64,000 nt of DNA from Ligustrum vulgare (Eukaryota; Streptophyta; Magnoliopsida; Lamiales; Oleaceae). Shown piece after piece: positions 1 to 10,441 of the stretch (position 1 is its first letter; every line of letters starts with the position of its first letter). The notes under the pieces were generated by a model. It had not been told where the DNA came from. It was given only the letters and a program-made list of their open reading frames with translations, and did no database searches. The translations under genes and the position numbers were made by a program. Location of the stretch: contig OY743171.1 in assembly GCA_963555705.1 (NCBI GenBank), positions 23,802,852-23,866,851 of the forward strand, read 5' to 3'.

Positions 1-219
1 AAAATTAGCGCCTTTGCAAGACCAATAAGGCAACATCTATCATCTCTATATGCCAAACAATTTCTAGACAGGTTTTGGTGCCAATTTCGGAACATGGTTG
101 AGTATCATATTTGTCATTATTGTTTTCTGATAGTTAAGTCAAAAAGATTCACTACAGTAACACTCAGGTTCAGCATGCTAATGTGGAAGCATGGACAAGG
201 AGGAGGATTTATAGTAGGA
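1..219. other. unassigned flank of CACTA relic
   Basis: I see no recognisable coding or repeat signature in these bases. They lie just upstream of the first readable TNP2-like codons and may be an eroded part of the same CACTA element. Confidence 0.3.
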
Positions 220-1372
220 TCAAATAGATGAAACGGCAGAATTTATGATGGACAACATAGCCGGGAATGAGTATGATACATATTCTACAAAGAATTACTT
301 GAGGCTGTACATTCAAAACTATATATGTAGTTTTTTCATTCTTTTCATTAAACATTTTAGTGAACCTGATGCTTCTGAAGGTGGTGAATAAATAGAAGTA
401 CAAGTCTGCAGATAATCTTTTTCAACTACTTAAGCTAACCTTTTCCAAAATGAACCTTGTGCACTCTCACTATGAAGTAGGGAGTATGATGATGAAAAAG
501 TTGGGCATGGGTTACCAGTTCATTCACGTCTATAAGAATGACTGTGCATTGCTAAAAAGAGCATGTTAATATGGAGACTTGAACAATCTCTTGAGAGAGA
601 GAGAGTTGTTGGATGTATACAATTGGGGAGCGTTTTAGGAAAGAATTTATCATACAAGGTTTTGCGATTTTTCTTTTTCTCCCAGACTGAAACGTCTATT
701 TTTCCATGAAGGACACTGTAAGAATTATGATGTAGCGCAGTTTGTTTCAGTCTGGAGTGCATGACGTGATGTAACATCCATAGATGGGAAGGCATGTGAA
801 GAGTTCTAACAAGAAACATCCTCAATGTGCAAGTGAGATAAAAAAAAAATGTCAAGTTGGTTGGCCGCAAACGAATTTAATCCATTTGGCAGCATGAGTC
901 CACTTTGGTTATGCATGCAACTGAAGTACCTAATACTTACCTTATTGATCTCAGTCCCAAAATAAACTGTAAGGACATTAACATACTCCTACGACCAATA
1001 GTAGACGAGCTGAAAGAGCTATGGTGCAATATTACTGACATGCAAGAGCCCACGACAAATAACCGAAGAGTATTCAAGATGCATGTCACATTGTTGCGGA
1101 CAATTAATGATTTTCCAACCAGGAATAGTCTATCAAGTAAGAATGAATATGTAGGTCACCTGCCATCCTACCATCTAAGCATTATTTTAGGAGTAGCATT
1201 GACTTCAACAGAAAGATAGATCATCCTTGATGGTCTGGTGCACATGAGATGGATGTATTCGATTGAGAGATACCTTAAGAAATTGAAAGAGTACGTATGA
1301 AATTGAGCAAGGCCCGAGGATTCTATACCAAAATGGTATATTGATGAGGCCTAACATTCTTTCCAAGATATT
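220..1372 (+). pseudogene. CACTA (En/Spm) TNP2 transposase relic
   Basis: Conceptual translation, switching frames and reading through stops, gives TNP2-family landmarks in the correct order. About 397-560 reads NLFQLLKLTF then LGMGYQFIHVYKNDC. About 690-770 reads PRLKRLFF and later SIDGKACEEF. About 850-900 reads NEFNPFGSM. About 960-1110 reads LRPIVDELKELW and FKMHVTLLRTINDFP. About 1235-1370 reads MRWMYSIERYLKKLKEYV then ARPEDSIP. TNP2 is the DDE transposase of plant CACTA elements and acts on terminal repeats in the nucleus. The segment between INDFP and MRWMY is largely deleted and there are many stops, so it is inactive. No CACTA terminal repeats were seen. The relic runs straight into gypsy gag sequence. 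Confidence 0.8.
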
Positions 1373-1374
1373 TT

Positions 1375-2056
1375 GATGACATAGAAGATTAGGTTCATTC
1401 GACAAGAGAATAGGAAATGGAAAAACTACAGTCAAGATCAGAACATGAATGGGAACAACGTGCCTAACAAGAAACCCAACAATAGGCCTAATTGAGGACA
1501 GACGTCAGGTTTTACTCCCTTATGCCCTAAGTGTCAGAAGCCCCATCGCAGAGAATGCCTCTGGGTTAAGGTTGTTTGCTATAAATGCGGGAAGCCGGGT
1601 CACATGGCAAAAGATTATCGCTCTGGGTCAGCTGGGAGCAATGAGCCAACTAGGCAAACCGATCAGGCAAATAAAGAATATGCCATGGTATTCTCCATGA
1701 CTCATGACTACAACCGAGACTCCAATGTGAGCGCAAGTATGCTATAAATATTTGGCATTCCTGTATATGTCTTGATCGACTTTGATACAAAGCTTTCTTT
1801 ATTAGTTGATGCACGCCTAGCTAGTTTGGAACTAGTAACTAGTAATATTTTAAGATTAGTATGCCACCAGGAGAAACGATTGATACTGATATGATAGTTA
1901 TGGTAAATTTGATGGATTTCGATTGTTATGTCTTGGGAGTAGATTTACATGTAATTGAGATGATTGATTATGATGTTGAAAAATATCTACGCGATTGAAA
2001 TTATTTTGAGAAACTAAAATGTGAAATTTAGATCCTATGAGTCTAAGGTTAAAGCA
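1375..2056 (+). pseudogene. Ty3/gypsy GAG zinc knuckle and protease relic (element A)
   Basis: The frame reads a Tekay/Del-type GAG C-terminus with CPKCQKPHRREC followed by the knuckle CYKCGKPGHMAKDY. The last knuckle cysteine has become tyrosine. A retropepsin-like stretch follows (FGIPVYVLIDFDTKLSL, where the family has D-S-G-A-T-H-S-F), then the downstream protease block YVLGVDLHVIEMIDYD. The active-site triad is lost and stops interrupt the frame. GAG would package element RNA and PR would process the polyprotein. The N-terminal GAG is absent because the sequence abuts the CACTA relic. Reverse transcriptase, RNase H and most of integrase are missing: about 30 bp after the protease the sequence jumps to the integrase tail. 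Confidence 0.8.
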
Positions 2057-2084
2057 CTTCACCGCCTTATCTCAGCCATGTAGG

Positions 2085-2322
2085 TAGAGATGCTTATTCA
2101 TGACCCAAACCATATGGAAAATATTCAGTCAGTTGGTGTTCAACCAGACTTGACATACGAAGGGGCATATGTGTGCACTCTAGAGAGAAATGTCCAAGTC
2201 CTTAGAAATCGAGAACTTCCTTTAGTCAAAGTCCAATGGTATATATATAGTAAAGTTGAGGTCACCTGGAAAAAAGGAAGAATATATTCTTGTCAAATAC
2301 CCAGACCTCCCAGAACAAATTA
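2085..2322 (+). pseudogene. Integrase C-terminal tail, element A
   Basis: An open frame from about 2090 gives LIHDPNHM, then LTYEGAYVCTLERNVQVL, ELPLVKVQW and a Lys-rich end. This matches the terminal part of a Tekay/Del-type integrase, where the usual order is YVHDPSHV, then LxYEExPV, then LVKVxW. Homologous tails occur on the minus strand at 5346-5642 and, more decayed, at 43000-43195. The tail is followed by the conserved FEDEI-like stretch and a purine run, so this is an authentic pol 3' end joined to gag-PR by an internal deletion. Confidence 0.75.
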
Positions 2323-2336
2323 GTTAAATTTCGAGG

Positions 2337-2361
2337 ACGAAATTATTTTAATTGGGGAAGG
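2337..2361 (+). other. Polypurine tract, element A
   Basis: TTTCGAGGACGAAATT is the nucleotide signature just before the 3' LTR in this gypsy lineage. It is followed by the purine run TTGGGGAAGG next to the LTR start. The PPT primes plus-strand DNA synthesis. The same arrangement is seen before 32151 and 43204. Confidence 0.7.
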
Positions 2362-2809
2362 TTATAGCAATCAAGAAATTTCAAGTTTAAAAATTAGTTT
2401 TATCGAACTTGTCGCCACGACTTTCCAATATTAACGGTCACTATTTTCAAAATTAGCGCTCTTGTAGATTTTAAGAAAGAAATTTAAATTCATTTTAGGC
2501 GTTAATCCAATTTGCGATTTTAAATTTGTCCAAAATCATTATTTTCATTTTAAACCTAAAATTTTATTTATTTCAAATTTGATATATTTTGAGTTCAAAT
2601 TATTGATCATCTTTAATTTAAATTATTTTTTCTTCAATACACATATTAGTGCACAATCAAGATTTTAACTTTACAAATCTTTTACCTCCCAAAACCGTCC
2701 AAATGTATTATTGCCTATTCATTGACAGAATTAAATTTCTTAACCATTTCTTCTCCTCAACGTTCATGAAATCAATGATAGTAGGATCTACAGATTTTTC
2801 TTACAACTG

Positions 2810-2817
2810 TATATAAA
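2810..2817 (+). promoter_or_regulatory. TATA box of LTR A
   Basis: TATATAAA lies about 450 bp into the LTR and is followed by a pyrimidine-rich stretch (CTTCTTCCTCC), typical of a plant LTR transcription start region. Confidence 0.45.
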
Positions 2818-3559
2818 TCACCTTCTTCCTCCTTCCATCTATTTCTTCCCTCACGCACGCGAACACTGCAAGAATATGGGTAAGAAAAACTCTATGCTCG
2901 ACCTTCAACTTCACACAACCAAACCAATTGCCACAACCAACAAACAGAATTGATCACCAACACACAACCATTGGCAACCACAGCAATCCTCCACAACACA
3001 CACCACGTCCAAAGCTTAACGCCACAACTGAGCCTCTCCAAGACCACATTTTCGATGTGACAGATTATACACCAAATTGACACGCACAAATTCACCAACA
3101 TCATCGATCAATTTCCACCCGCAATATCATTCAAAGATCGACACCAAAACACCATATACCGTCCACCACCATTGTCAAACCGAACACCACCACCACCAAG
3201 CATCACCACCAAAAAAAAAAAAAAAAAAAAAAAAACCTACACAAATCCAAAACTCCCTCAATTCGAAACCCAAAAACAACCAAAAACCCAAGAATATATT
3301 TATCCCATTACCTTACCTCTACCGTTAACCCAATTTAGCCGAATTATCGCCGGAAAAAACTTCAATCCAAGTTAATTTTCCTTCTCGGTTTTGCACAAAA
3401 ACCAAGCTCCAAATTTCCACCCTTTACCAACCCAGTTGCCGCTACATGATGGTGAGACCACAACCGCTCGAACACGTTCGGCATCCTCGAGTCGGAGATG
3501 GACTGATCCTCTTCCCCTGTTTGTGTTCGAAATGGGAAAGAAGGAGAGGCGAAAATATG

Positions 3560-4425
3560 AGCCCCTGTTCTCTTTGCTGTTTTGAGGTCGTTTTCTATTT
3601 TTATTTTCGAAAACACTAAAAACGCGTTCTCTTTAACATTTTCGAAAATGCATTTTGGAAAACAAAAAAAAATTTGTACACAAAACGGAAAACGCCGAAA
3701 CATCGTTTTGTGTGTATTTCGACAAAAAATGTCCAAAACGCGAAAAACGAGTTTTAGGAAATTTTATTTTATTTTTTATTTTTTTTTTTAAAGAATTATC
3801 TTAACTTAGAACTAAACTTAATATAAAATTTTTATTTTTTTATTATTTTTTTTAGAATTATCCTAGCTTGGAACTAAGCCTAAATAAAGATTTTTTTTTT
3901 TTTTTTTGAGAATTATCCTAACTTAGAACTTAGTTTAAATAAAGTTTTATTGAATTCTATATCAACATTACAAAAAAAAAAAAATTAAATGAGAATTCTT
4001 GTTGTTATATTTTAAAAAACGCAATGATAAATGGACTCTGGTGGTTTTGAAAGAACTTGCATTTTCTGGATTTTAATAGAAGTAGAGATTTTTCAAGTCC
4101 CGAACCTGACCAAGCTGTGTTAATATAGACTCTTAATGCTCACATTAGTGTGTTGCATGTAACCATATTTTTAGTGTATTGTGAAAGGAAATTTGAGTTG
4201 GAGTTAGTAGTATTCTGCAAGCAAATTAATTAAAAATAGTTTAAATAGTGTTCTGCAAAATTTCAAACAGAACGTATTTTCCAACTTTTCATTTTCAAAA
4301 ACAGTTTTCAGAAATGACAAACCAAACGCGTTTTCAGCAAATTTGAAAACAAAAATGAAAACACAAAACACAAAACATTTTCGAAAATGAAAATACAAAA
4401 TAAAATACAAACAGAACGCCACCTG
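3560..4425. repeat. Possible inverted-repeat (MITE-like) insertion in LTR A
   Basis: The left part holds runs like TTTTCGAAAACAC, ACGCGTTCT and ACATTTTCGAAAATG. The right part holds the complementary style (AAACGCGTTTTC, ACATTTTCGAAAATG, AACAGAACGCC). The two sides resemble degenerate terminal inverted repeats of a non-autonomous DNA element. No clear target duplication was found and the sequence is of low complexity, so this is tentative. Confidence 0.3.
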
Positions 4426-5345
4426 ATATTTTAATTTTTATAAAATTCATCCCTCGTGTCCCTAGTTTCCCAAGGTCTTTTAATTCTATCCCTGCAGTTT
4501 TAATAATGTTTTATTCCAGACCCTTTCGTTTTTAAGTCAGTTATTTTAGTCCCAAATTTCAAAAACAATTATTTTGACCCACGAGTTTCTGCTTAAATAT
4601 AATTTGTTCAAGAACTTTTTGAGTTGATCAAAACAGTCCTTAAATCTAGCTATTTGCACCAATCAATCCCTGATTCTTCCAACTTCACGTTTTAGTCTCT
4701 AAAACTTCTCAAAACCTTATTTTACACAAATTCACTTTTCAAGATTTGATTATTCAAAATGTCTAATTTTAATTATTTATTTTATAGGACTAGACGAGGT
4801 GCGAAAGAATTAGAAGTTTTATCCCGTTTGCTCAAAACTCAAGAAATAAGGTAGACTCTTATTTATAAACTCATTTTTTCAAAAATGCGCATAAATGATT
4901 ATTTGGGTTATAAGTTTAGAATGTATGATTGTGTTCATGAGAACTACTTGCTTTTCAAGCATGAGACAATGTTACGAGAATTACTTTTTTTCAAGCATGA
5001 GACTATGTTACAAGAATTTACTTGCTTAAATACACGAGACTTGAACTTGTATTTATTACTTGTTCATGAGATTACTGGTGATCGTTTAGACACCTGAGAC
5101 TTGAATATCATGAGTATGTATTTTGATTTATAATATCAAATAATCATTTGATATTATAAATTTGAAATTACAAACTTATTTATTTTTGTCAAGTAATTTC
5201 CATATTTGGGTTGTTGACCATTTGAGTCAATTTTATAAAATTACACGAATTGAGATTTCAATTATTTTATGCTCAATTATCATTCTGAAAGTTTGTTTGA
5301 GACGATGAAGTGATGTTCCTGGTATTTAGGACTCGGGGCGTTACA

Positions 5346-6000
5346 ACCCCACTGGACTTTGACTAAAGGAATCTCTTTGTTTGTTAAGACATTGACTTTT
5401 CTCTCTACCATGCACATAGGTGCATCTTCGTAAGACAAATCATTCTGGACTATAATAGACTGATAATTCACCACATGACTTGGATCATGAACATACTTTC
5501 TCAATATGAAAACATGAAAAACATTGTGAACAGCTGATAGTTTTGATGGCAAAGCCAAACGGTAAGCCACGTTCCCTACTTGCTCAAATATCTCAAACGG
5601 TCCAATAAATGTGGTCTTAACTTTCCCCTTTTTCCAAAACAAAAAGTGACTTTCATTTGAGCTACTTTCAAAAATACTTTCTCTCCAATCCGAAATTCTA
5701 AGTCTTTTCTCCTCTGGTATGCATAACTCTTCTTTCTATCTTGCACGGTCTTAATTCGTAGTCTGATCTTCGCAATAGCCTTAATTGTTCTTTCAATTAA
5801 TTTTGGACCCCATAATTTCTTCTCACCGACTTCATCCCAATAGAGTGGAGATCGACATCTTCGTCCATATAGTGCTTAATATGGTGTCACGTCTGTCTAG
5901 GGATGGTATGCAGTACTAAATTTTAATTTAATACCCATTGCAACATGTAAACTCTTCCAATGGAAGCTGGTACTCCATGAAGTCGACCAATCTCTCTAAG
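5346..6000 (-). pseudogene. Integrase (core end and C-terminus), element B
   Basis: Minus-strand reading from about 6000 to 5346 gives REIGRLHGVPASI, then AMGIKLKFSTAYHP, then LYGRRCRSPLYWDEV, KLIERTIKAIAKIRLRI and RIGEKVFLKVAQMKV. The ORF at 5642-5346 continues with GPFEIF, VAYRLALP, VHNVFHVFILRKYVHDPSHV and ends at PLVKVQW. This is a Ty3/gypsy integrase of the Tekay/Del type. The zinc finger and most of the DDE core are deleted, and frames shift. Instead of the normal tail, PPT and 3' LTR, the frame runs directly into the end of LTR A. Element B therefore lost its own 3' end, or A inserted here. Confidence 0.8.
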
Positions 6001-6059
6001 AATTTATCACCTTCCTGAGTTGTTACAATCTGACCTCTCGAATCTGGTTTAGCTGTCAG

Positions 6060-7089
6060 ATTTGTCAATCGGTTAGATCCTTGAACTGATGGGGCTCGTA
6101 CTTCGATTCTCAGATTTTGAAAATCTCAAATCAACTGATCTTGCGTTGTTTCCAAAGATGATAATTGTCCAACATTCTTCCTGCTTAAAGCATCTGCAAC
6201 TTTATTTACTTTACCCAGATGGTAAAGAATGGTGCAGTCGTAGTCTTTTACCAACTCTAACCATCGACGTTGTCTCATATTCAGTTCCTACTGAGTGAAG
6301 AAATACTTGAGACTCTTGTGGTAGGTGTAAATCTCACATTTACTCCCATACAGATAGTGTCTCCAAATTTTTAGAGCATGCACTAGAGCTGCGAGCTCTA
6401 GATCATGCGTCAAGTAAATCTTTTTGTATGGCTTCAGCTGTCTTGAAGCATATACTATCACTTTCCCATTCTGTATCAATACACAACCTAATCCATGTTT
6501 GGATGCATCGTTGTACATAACGAAACCATTAGACCCATCTAGTATAGTCAGCACTGGTGCTGAGACAAGTCTGTTCTTTACTTCCTGGAAACTCTGTTCA
6601 CATTGTTCCATCCACTGAAACTTAACTCCTTTCCTAGTCAACTGAGTCATAAGACCTGCTATTTTGGAGAAGCCCTCTACGAATCGTCGATAATATCCAA
6701 CTAATCTAAGAAAACTTCTCACATCTCCAACATTTGCAGGTGTTGGCCAATTCATTATAGTCTCAACCTTAGAAGAATCAACCTCGATTCCTTTAGTTGT
6801 AACGACGTGACCCAAGAAGTTAACTCTCTTAAGCCAAAATTCACATTTCTTGAATTTGGCATACAACATTTCTGCCCTCAATATTTCTAATACAATTCTT
6901 AAATGTTCTTCATGCTACTCAGAATCCTTGGAGTTGATCAGTATGTCATCGATAAAAACAATAACGAATTTATTAAGATACTGATGGAAAACTTGGTTCA
7001 TCAAGTCCATAAATACTGCAGGTTCATTTGTGAGACCAAGTGGCATTACTGTGAACCCATAATTGGTACATCACCAGGCTTAATCTTTA
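6060..7089 (-). pseudogene. Reverse transcriptase palm and RNase H, element B
   Basis: From 7085 downward the minus strand reads [19 protein letters not shown] and, at 6945-6956, FIDD, the RT catalytic pair. The ORF 6881-6288 continues with [34 protein letters not shown] and the RNase H part [24 protein letters not shown] and [22 protein letters not shown]. The RNase H Asp and Glu are present, but the third acidic position (usually YTDHKSLKY) has become [10 protein letters not shown] stop at about 6288 precedes ELNMRQRRWLEL and VADALSRK near 6180-6280. Inactive. Confidence 0.85.
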
Positions 7090-7097
7090 GCTAATGG

Positions 7098-7372
7098 CAG
7101 TGTTCCAAAACACGTGCACAGTGCTCATACAGTGTGCGCCTAGGCGCAACACACGCTGAAGCACGCTTAAGCGCACCCAAAGCGAGCTTAAGCGCGTCCG
7201 AAAAGCGCTCAATTTTTTTCTTTTTTATTTTTACTTGTTAAAATATGGGTAAAATTTAAATCAAATATGTAGGAATTGAAAAACATCTTTTAACGCTTAC
7301 TCTCGCTTAAGCTTCAAAAGCTTGACTCTCAGGTTCCACGCTTCGTAACACTTCACGCTTTTTAGAACACTG
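7098..7372. mobile_element. hAT-type MITE inserted in reverse transcriptase
   Basis: The ends are inverted repeats: CAGTGTTCCAAAA on the left and TTTTTAGAACACTG on the right. Flanking 8-bp copies GCTAATGG (7090-7097) and GTTGATGG (7373-7380) agree at 6 of 8 positions, the hAT duplication size. The interior has GCGC-rich words such as CTAGGCGC, common in plant hAT MITEs, and no ORF. It interrupts element B just after the RT motif DLRSCYHQ. Confidence 0.75.
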
Positions 7373-7380
7373 GTTGATGG

Positions 7381-7850
7381 TAACAGGATCTCAAGTCAAT
7401 TTCTTAGAAAATAGCTGTACCTTTCAATTGATCGAATAAGTATTCAATCCTGGGAAGGGGATACTTATTCTTTATGGTCAGCTTGTTAAGTTCTCTGTAG
7501 TTGATACACATCCTCATGCTTCCATCCTTTTTCTTTACAAACAAAACCGGTGCTCCCCATGCAGATACACTTGGCTTGATAAAACCTTTCTCTAGAAATT
7601 CCTCCAATTGAACTTTCAATTCATGCAACTCTTTCAGTGCCATATGGTATGGAGCTTTAGAAACAGGGGCAGCTCCTAGTACCAAATCAATGGTAAATTC
7701 CACTTGCCTATCAGGTGGGGTACCTTGTAGGTCATCTGGAAAAACATCACAATATTCACATGCTACTAGCACAGAATCCAAAGTAATCTCCTTAGATGGT
7801 TTTTCTTGAAGACTAACCAAATAGCCCTAACAATTGTCCTTAGCTAGTAG
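7381..7850 (-). pseudogene. Reverse transcriptase N-terminal part, element B
   Basis: The ORF 7820-7404 reads a typical Ty3/gypsy RT start: [20 protein letters not shown], then [60 protein letters not shown] and FDQLKG. After a stop the frame continues with EIDLRSCYHQ, which holds the first catalytic Asp, up to the MITE. It would synthesise cDNA from element RNA. About a dozen residues expected between YHQ and YGF are not recovered beyond the MITE. Confidence 0.85.
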
Positions 7851-8258
7851 CTTCTCTTCCTGCAAAGTTGAGATAAGGCGACGGAGTGCCTTAATCTTCG
7901 ACCCATAAAACTTAAATACTTCTTAACCATCTTTGCGTAAAATAACTTCCTTCTCGTGGCACATTATAGCAGCCTGATTGGTACTGAGCCAATCCATACC
8001 TAGAATAATATTGAAGTCTTTCATCCAATTAATATTCAGATCTGCTTCCAATATGTGACCATCAAAATCTACTTGTACTACTTTGACTATAACTAACCTC
8101 GGGTGTACTACCAGTTTCTTCTCCTATTAAGTTCACCTTTTCTATGCATGCATCAAATATAAATGAATGTGTGGCTCCCGAGTCTATTAGAACATAGATA
8201 ATATACCTGTTACCATGTTAACATTCTCAAAATGGGTAAAGTACACTATGGAAAATAA
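7851..8258 (-). pseudogene. Aspartic protease, element B
   Basis: The minus strand at about 8165-8200 reads LIDSGATHSFI, the retropepsin-type active site of plant Ty3/gypsy elements, with Asp-Ser-Gly-Ala encoded at 8173-8184. Downstream frames recover a block with several stops that joins the RT start. The active site itself is intact here, unlike in element A. Confidence 0.7.
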
Positions 8259-9346
8259 TTAAGACATGCACATGAATACTGAAATAACTAGTATACCAGC
8301 AATCACGTCAGAATTCTCAGCTGCATCCATAGAAAATACTCTTGGTTTCCCTCTCCTATTCTGATTTGAGTTCTTCTTCTGATTGGAACCTTGTGTAGAT
8401 GGAGCCTGACAGCCAATTGCGAAATTGCCCGACTGGCCATATCTGTAGCATACTCCCTTACCAAAAAGACAGTCTCCCTTATGCAATTTCTGGCACTTAG
8501 GGCAGGGTGGAGTGTAATTGGTCACTTATCCTCCTGTTGGCCCTGGATTCTTCTTCTTATTAGATGCTTGATTTCTATTCTAATTCTTATTACGATTCGA
8601 ACCTTGCCACCACTTTCTCTTTCGCTGATATTTCTGCTCATTTTGATTACCTTGGTTCCTAGTTTTCAAACCAGCATAGGCTACTGCTTGAGCCTTCTTC
8701 ACTACTTCCTTGTAAGTTGGCAGCTCATGAGAACTGACAATCTGTCTAACATCCGAGCGTAGACCCCTCTCGAATCGGCGTGCCTTTTAAAATTCATTCT
8801 CCACCAGGTGTGGAGAATATCAAGACAATTCTTCGAACTTCCTCTCATGTTCAGTTATTTCCATATCGCCCTAAACTAAATGCAAAAACTCAAATTCCTT
8901 ATGATCTCGAAGTTCCTTTGGGAAGAACTTGTCCGTAATTTCAGTTTAAATTCCTCCCAGGTCAAAGCTGCTTACTGCTCTATAGTCTTAGTTCGCAATG
9001 CAGATTCCCACCAGAAGCCGACTCTACCGACTAACATGAATTCAGCACAGATAATTTTCCTGTCCTCAAAGCAAGAAATGTGCCTAAAAATCTTCTCGAT
9101 AGTCTGAAGACATTCTTCAATGGCTAAGGGATCATTACCACCATCAAAGGTAGGTGGTTGATACCTCCGAAAATGTTCAATAATTGGAACTGAGGGACCA
9201 GCTGGGGCTTGCCTTAATTCCTGGACAGCTTGGAGTAAGTCTCTGATTACGCTGGACTGGGCCATGGGGCCTTGTCTGAAGTATTTTGGACGTTTCTTTT
9301 TGTGTGGTGAGACATTTTTCCTTTTATCAAGTAAAGCAAACATCAC
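8259..9346 (-). pseudogene. GAG, element B
   Basis: The ORF 9346-8972 contains FRRYQPPTFDGGNDPLAIEE, IEKIFRHISC and FMLVGRVGFWWESAL, the GAG core of Tekay/Del-like elements. The ORF 8525-8259 contains CPKCQKLHKGDC followed by CYRYGQSGNFAIGC, the zinc-knuckle region with the second Cys and the His replaced. The middle (8526-8971) is frame-broken but retains Gln/Asn-rich stretches. GAG forms the virus-like particle. This copy is defective. Confidence 0.8.
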
Positions 9347-9577
9347 GTTTATTATTCTTGATAAGAAAATTATAGTCTAATTATCTCAAAAATTTAACTC
9401 CAACAAATGATGAAACACAACTCATAAAATAAATCTCTTTTATTATTATCCCAAAATACCTTTAATGAGGAAACAATGTCATAACTGCAAAGGAAAAAGT
9501 TGTAAAAGAAAAGATCTACTATATCATCTATCCAGTCCTACTCTAATGCCAGCGACTATTGATTAAGACATATCCTA
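9347..9577 (-). other. Short spacer between leader ORF and GAG, element B
   Basis: This is leader sequence of element B. I see no convincing coding frame in it. Confidence 0.4.
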
Positions 9578-9975
9578 GCATGTCAGGGGTATAATCAGGT
9601 GTACTGGGTGTAACCTGGTTGAGACTGAGATATAACCCTTTAAACCTGGGGTGTAGTCATATGTGCCTAATTCAACGTCAGGTATCTCAATTGGTTGTTC
9701 TCCATTATCGGATGTAACTATCACTTCTAGTGTTGGAGCAAGGGTTCGAAAGCGGTCCTAGCGCATCTTAAATTCGTCACAAACTGTCTTAAAGGTTATA
9801 TTTTCTCCCAGATGTCTCGTTATGTCGGCAAAAAACTCATTTGCTAAGTTTCGCTCATCATCTAGGAAATTTGATAGAAAGTGACCAAATGATTGAGCAT
9901 CAGTTGTCCTAAAGTTACTAGTTATTATGTCATCTCGCTCGATGCAATAGTAATGTAAGTGTTCTGATATTTCTT
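9578..9975 (-). pseudogene. Extra leader ORF upstream of GAG, unknown function
   Basis: One minus-strand frame stays open from 9975 to an internal TAG at 9758-9760 and then on to 9578, about 133 codons in total. The composition is protein-like: it contains AQSFGHFLSNFLDDERN, NEFFADITRHLGENITF, CDEFKMR, then after the stop DRFRTLAPTLEVIV and EIPDVELGTYDYTPG. The TAG sits where a Trp (TGG) would fit. It lies between the PBS and the GAG start of element B, where elements of this lineage usually have untranslated leader. I do not recognise a domain. It may be an additional element protein or captured host sequence. Confidence 0.5.
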
Positions 9976-10426
9976 TTTAGTGTCCCGTTTTGAACGATAA
10001 GTATCTTGAGAACACTCGATCTAATTTTCTTTGTTGTCTCCTTGTAAAAGGTGTCATGTCTAAAATATTTATGCAAAGTCCAGTTAGGGTTATTTAACAT
10101 ATTTTCTAAATTCAAGAATGATAATATTATGAAATCATTCTTTAAATCATACTACTTTTAATTATTCCATTATGCTCAAAAACTCTTCTTTCTTTCTTCT
10201 TTTTTCTTTCTAATTCGGATACAATTTCTTTTTCTTTCTTCTAAGTCTCATAAATCATTATAATAAGTATCCGAAAAAATAAAGCAACATTAAACTTCTT
10301 TACCTCAGTGTTGGCGGATTGAATGATGGCAATGGAAACTTTAATTAATAATAATTAAATAATATAAAATGTTTCTTAAAATTCTTTCTTTTTAAACATT
10401 TTTCCAATTTACAGAAACATAGACTG
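9976..10426 (-). other. Untranslated leader of element B
   Basis: AT-rich leader between the PBS and the leader ORF. Nothing else is recognised in it. Confidence 0.4.
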
Positions 10427-10438
10427 GCTCTGATACCA
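10427..10438 (-). other. Primer binding site (initiator Met tRNA), element B
   Basis: The minus strand reads TGGTATCAGAGC, complementary to the 3' end of plant initiator methionine tRNA, three bases after the LTR end. It would prime minus-strand cDNA synthesis. Confidence 0.9.
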
Positions 10439-10441
10439 CGC

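Larger units (their letters stand above)
2362..5345 (+). repeat. LTR of element A, Tekay/Del-like
   Basis: The 5' end (TTATAGCAATC) is a decayed form of the TGTAGCGACC seen at other LTRs in this window. The 3' end is GGGGCGTTACA, and the preceding GAGACGATGAAGTG stretch matches the end of LTR B in opposite orientation. The roughly 3-kb length fits the lineage. It holds a TATA box near 2810, an A-run at 3210-3232, a candidate inverted-repeat insertion at 3560-4425, and a C-terminal half close to LTR B. Its 3' end touches the truncated integrase of element B at 5346. Confidence 0.75.

Noticed and set aside
520..870. 116-codon minus-strand ORF
   Set aside because: Shadow of the plus-strand TNP2 relic, whose motifs explain the region.
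3077..3375. Pro/Lys/His-rich ORFs
   Set aside because: Produced by the A-run and CCA-rich leader of LTR A.
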